Shown piece after piece: positions 63,546 to 64,000 of a DNA stretch of 64,000 bases. The stretch is taken from contig CM049317.1 in the NCBI GenBank assembly GCA_026874595.1, positions 35,554,901 through 35,618,900 of the forward strand, in the 5' to 3' direction. Made by a program: the position numbers and the translations under genes. This DNA is from Sipunculus nudus. Lineage: Eukaryota > Annelida > Sipuncula > Golfingiida > Sipunculidae. The notes beneath the pieces were generated by a model, which had not been told where the DNA came from, ran no database searches, and was given only the letters and a program-made list of their open reading frames with translations. How positions within the stretch are numbered: position 1 is the first letter of the stretch; every line of letters begins with the position of its first letter.

Positions 63546-64000
63546 CAGGTGTTACATTGGTCCTAAGCTGAGCACATGAGTGCTTTTTTTTCATATGATT
63601 AAAGGTGTTTAATGCTGTTCATTTAAAAGGCTAATGCTTCATTTCACTTGTTTAACTTGGCAAACTCTCACAGTACAACAACTGATGCATATGCAACAAG
63701 GGAGCATTTATATTGGAGTGATGGGTGCTTTAATAAAGGACAGTGGCCCGCCATGGACATGAGGAACCACCTCATGCTTGAGCTTTTAATGAGGACCTGT
63801 GCAGAAACGCTTGCAAGATGGCGATGCGAGCATAACCAGCCATCAGTAATCTTTCCGCTGCTTCTGCAGTACTGCATCAGCACATGTTTTCAAACTGTCA
63901 GCTGCATTTGTTTTGAAAAGATTTTCATAAATATTAAGGAAAATATGGCTGGTAAATAAAGAAACTGGACCCTTCAGATGCTGAAGGAGGAGTTGAAGTG
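63546..64000. other. downstream of the SWIM/YqaJ pseudogene; frame of unknown meaning
   Basis: The repeat of 62377-62450 lies at 63547-63620. The 103-codon frame at 63648-63959 is not recognised; its core (CFNKGQWPAMDMRNHLMLEL and LARWRCEHNQP) looks more protein-like than most frames here but has no partner or clear start. Confidence 0.35.

Overview
The window looks like nuclear DNA of an invertebrate animal. It is AT-rich, has spliceosomal introns (GT..AG boundaries with phase-matched exons), a CR1/L2-like LINE, a Ty3/gypsy element, Ngaro/DIRS-like tyrosine-recombinase retroelements, DNA-transposon remnants and many young tandem repeats. The repeat style and the gene families suggest a lophotrochozoan, probably a bivalve mollusc; that is inference. 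There is no bacterial operon structure. All convincing coding sequence is on the + strand and most of it is damaged.

Layout. 1-2313: 3' part of a non-LTR retrotransposon ending in a TTA microsatellite. 2313-4222: old duplicated non-coding sequence. 4223-12130: a hierarchical tandem repeat, made of a 3018-bp unit present twice (each unit is two related monomers), a partial third unit, and about ten copies of a ~148-bp minisatellite. 12131-15984: AT-rich DNA holding a dimer of a ~650-bp dispersed repeat (family A). 15985-48042: three neighbouring members of one animal gene family, called here gene 0 (15985-19114), gene 1 (about 19877-28582) and gene 2 (38747-48042). From memory they resemble the large uncharacterised family often auto-named 'sterile alpha motif domain-containing protein 3-like' in fish and invertebrates. 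Gene 2 is the best preserved: eight exons whose phases all agree, with one frameshift.

Gene 1 is split inside a 121-codon exon by a 6.06-kb Ty3/gypsy retrotransposon. Its 179-bp LTRs differ at one base and it is flanked by a GATGG duplication. That retrotransposon's gag is itself split by a 1458-bp long-TIR DNA transposon with a 9-bp duplication. Between genes 1 and 2 lie a decayed and a fuller YR retroelement (30900-38330), both ending in a direct-repeat / promoter-like spacer / direct-repeat block. Family A elements fill the 5.2-kb intron of gene 2.

48168-52388 is bounded by inverted ends built of the same TATA-rich words and encloses three exon-like segments of an unrecognised Cys-rich protein. 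53000-57000 holds a broken copy of a widespread uncharacterised, transposase-like invertebrate protein, split by a 2.1-kb hAT-like element with an 8-bp duplication. 59090-61490 contains decayed Ty3/gypsy gag and integrase pieces. 62450-63550 contains a frameshifted SWIM zinc-finger plus YqaJ-exonuclease-like gene.

The genes do not form a pathway. The region reads as an accessory, transposon-rich neighbourhood where a duplicated gene family is being broken by nested insertions. The observations I find most worth following are the three-level nest in gene 1, the conserved 3' block of the YR retroelements, the repeat array with periodic CTCF-like and nuclear-receptor-like motifs, and the 4.2-kb inverted-end structure around an unknown gene. 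All family names are from memory and unsearched.
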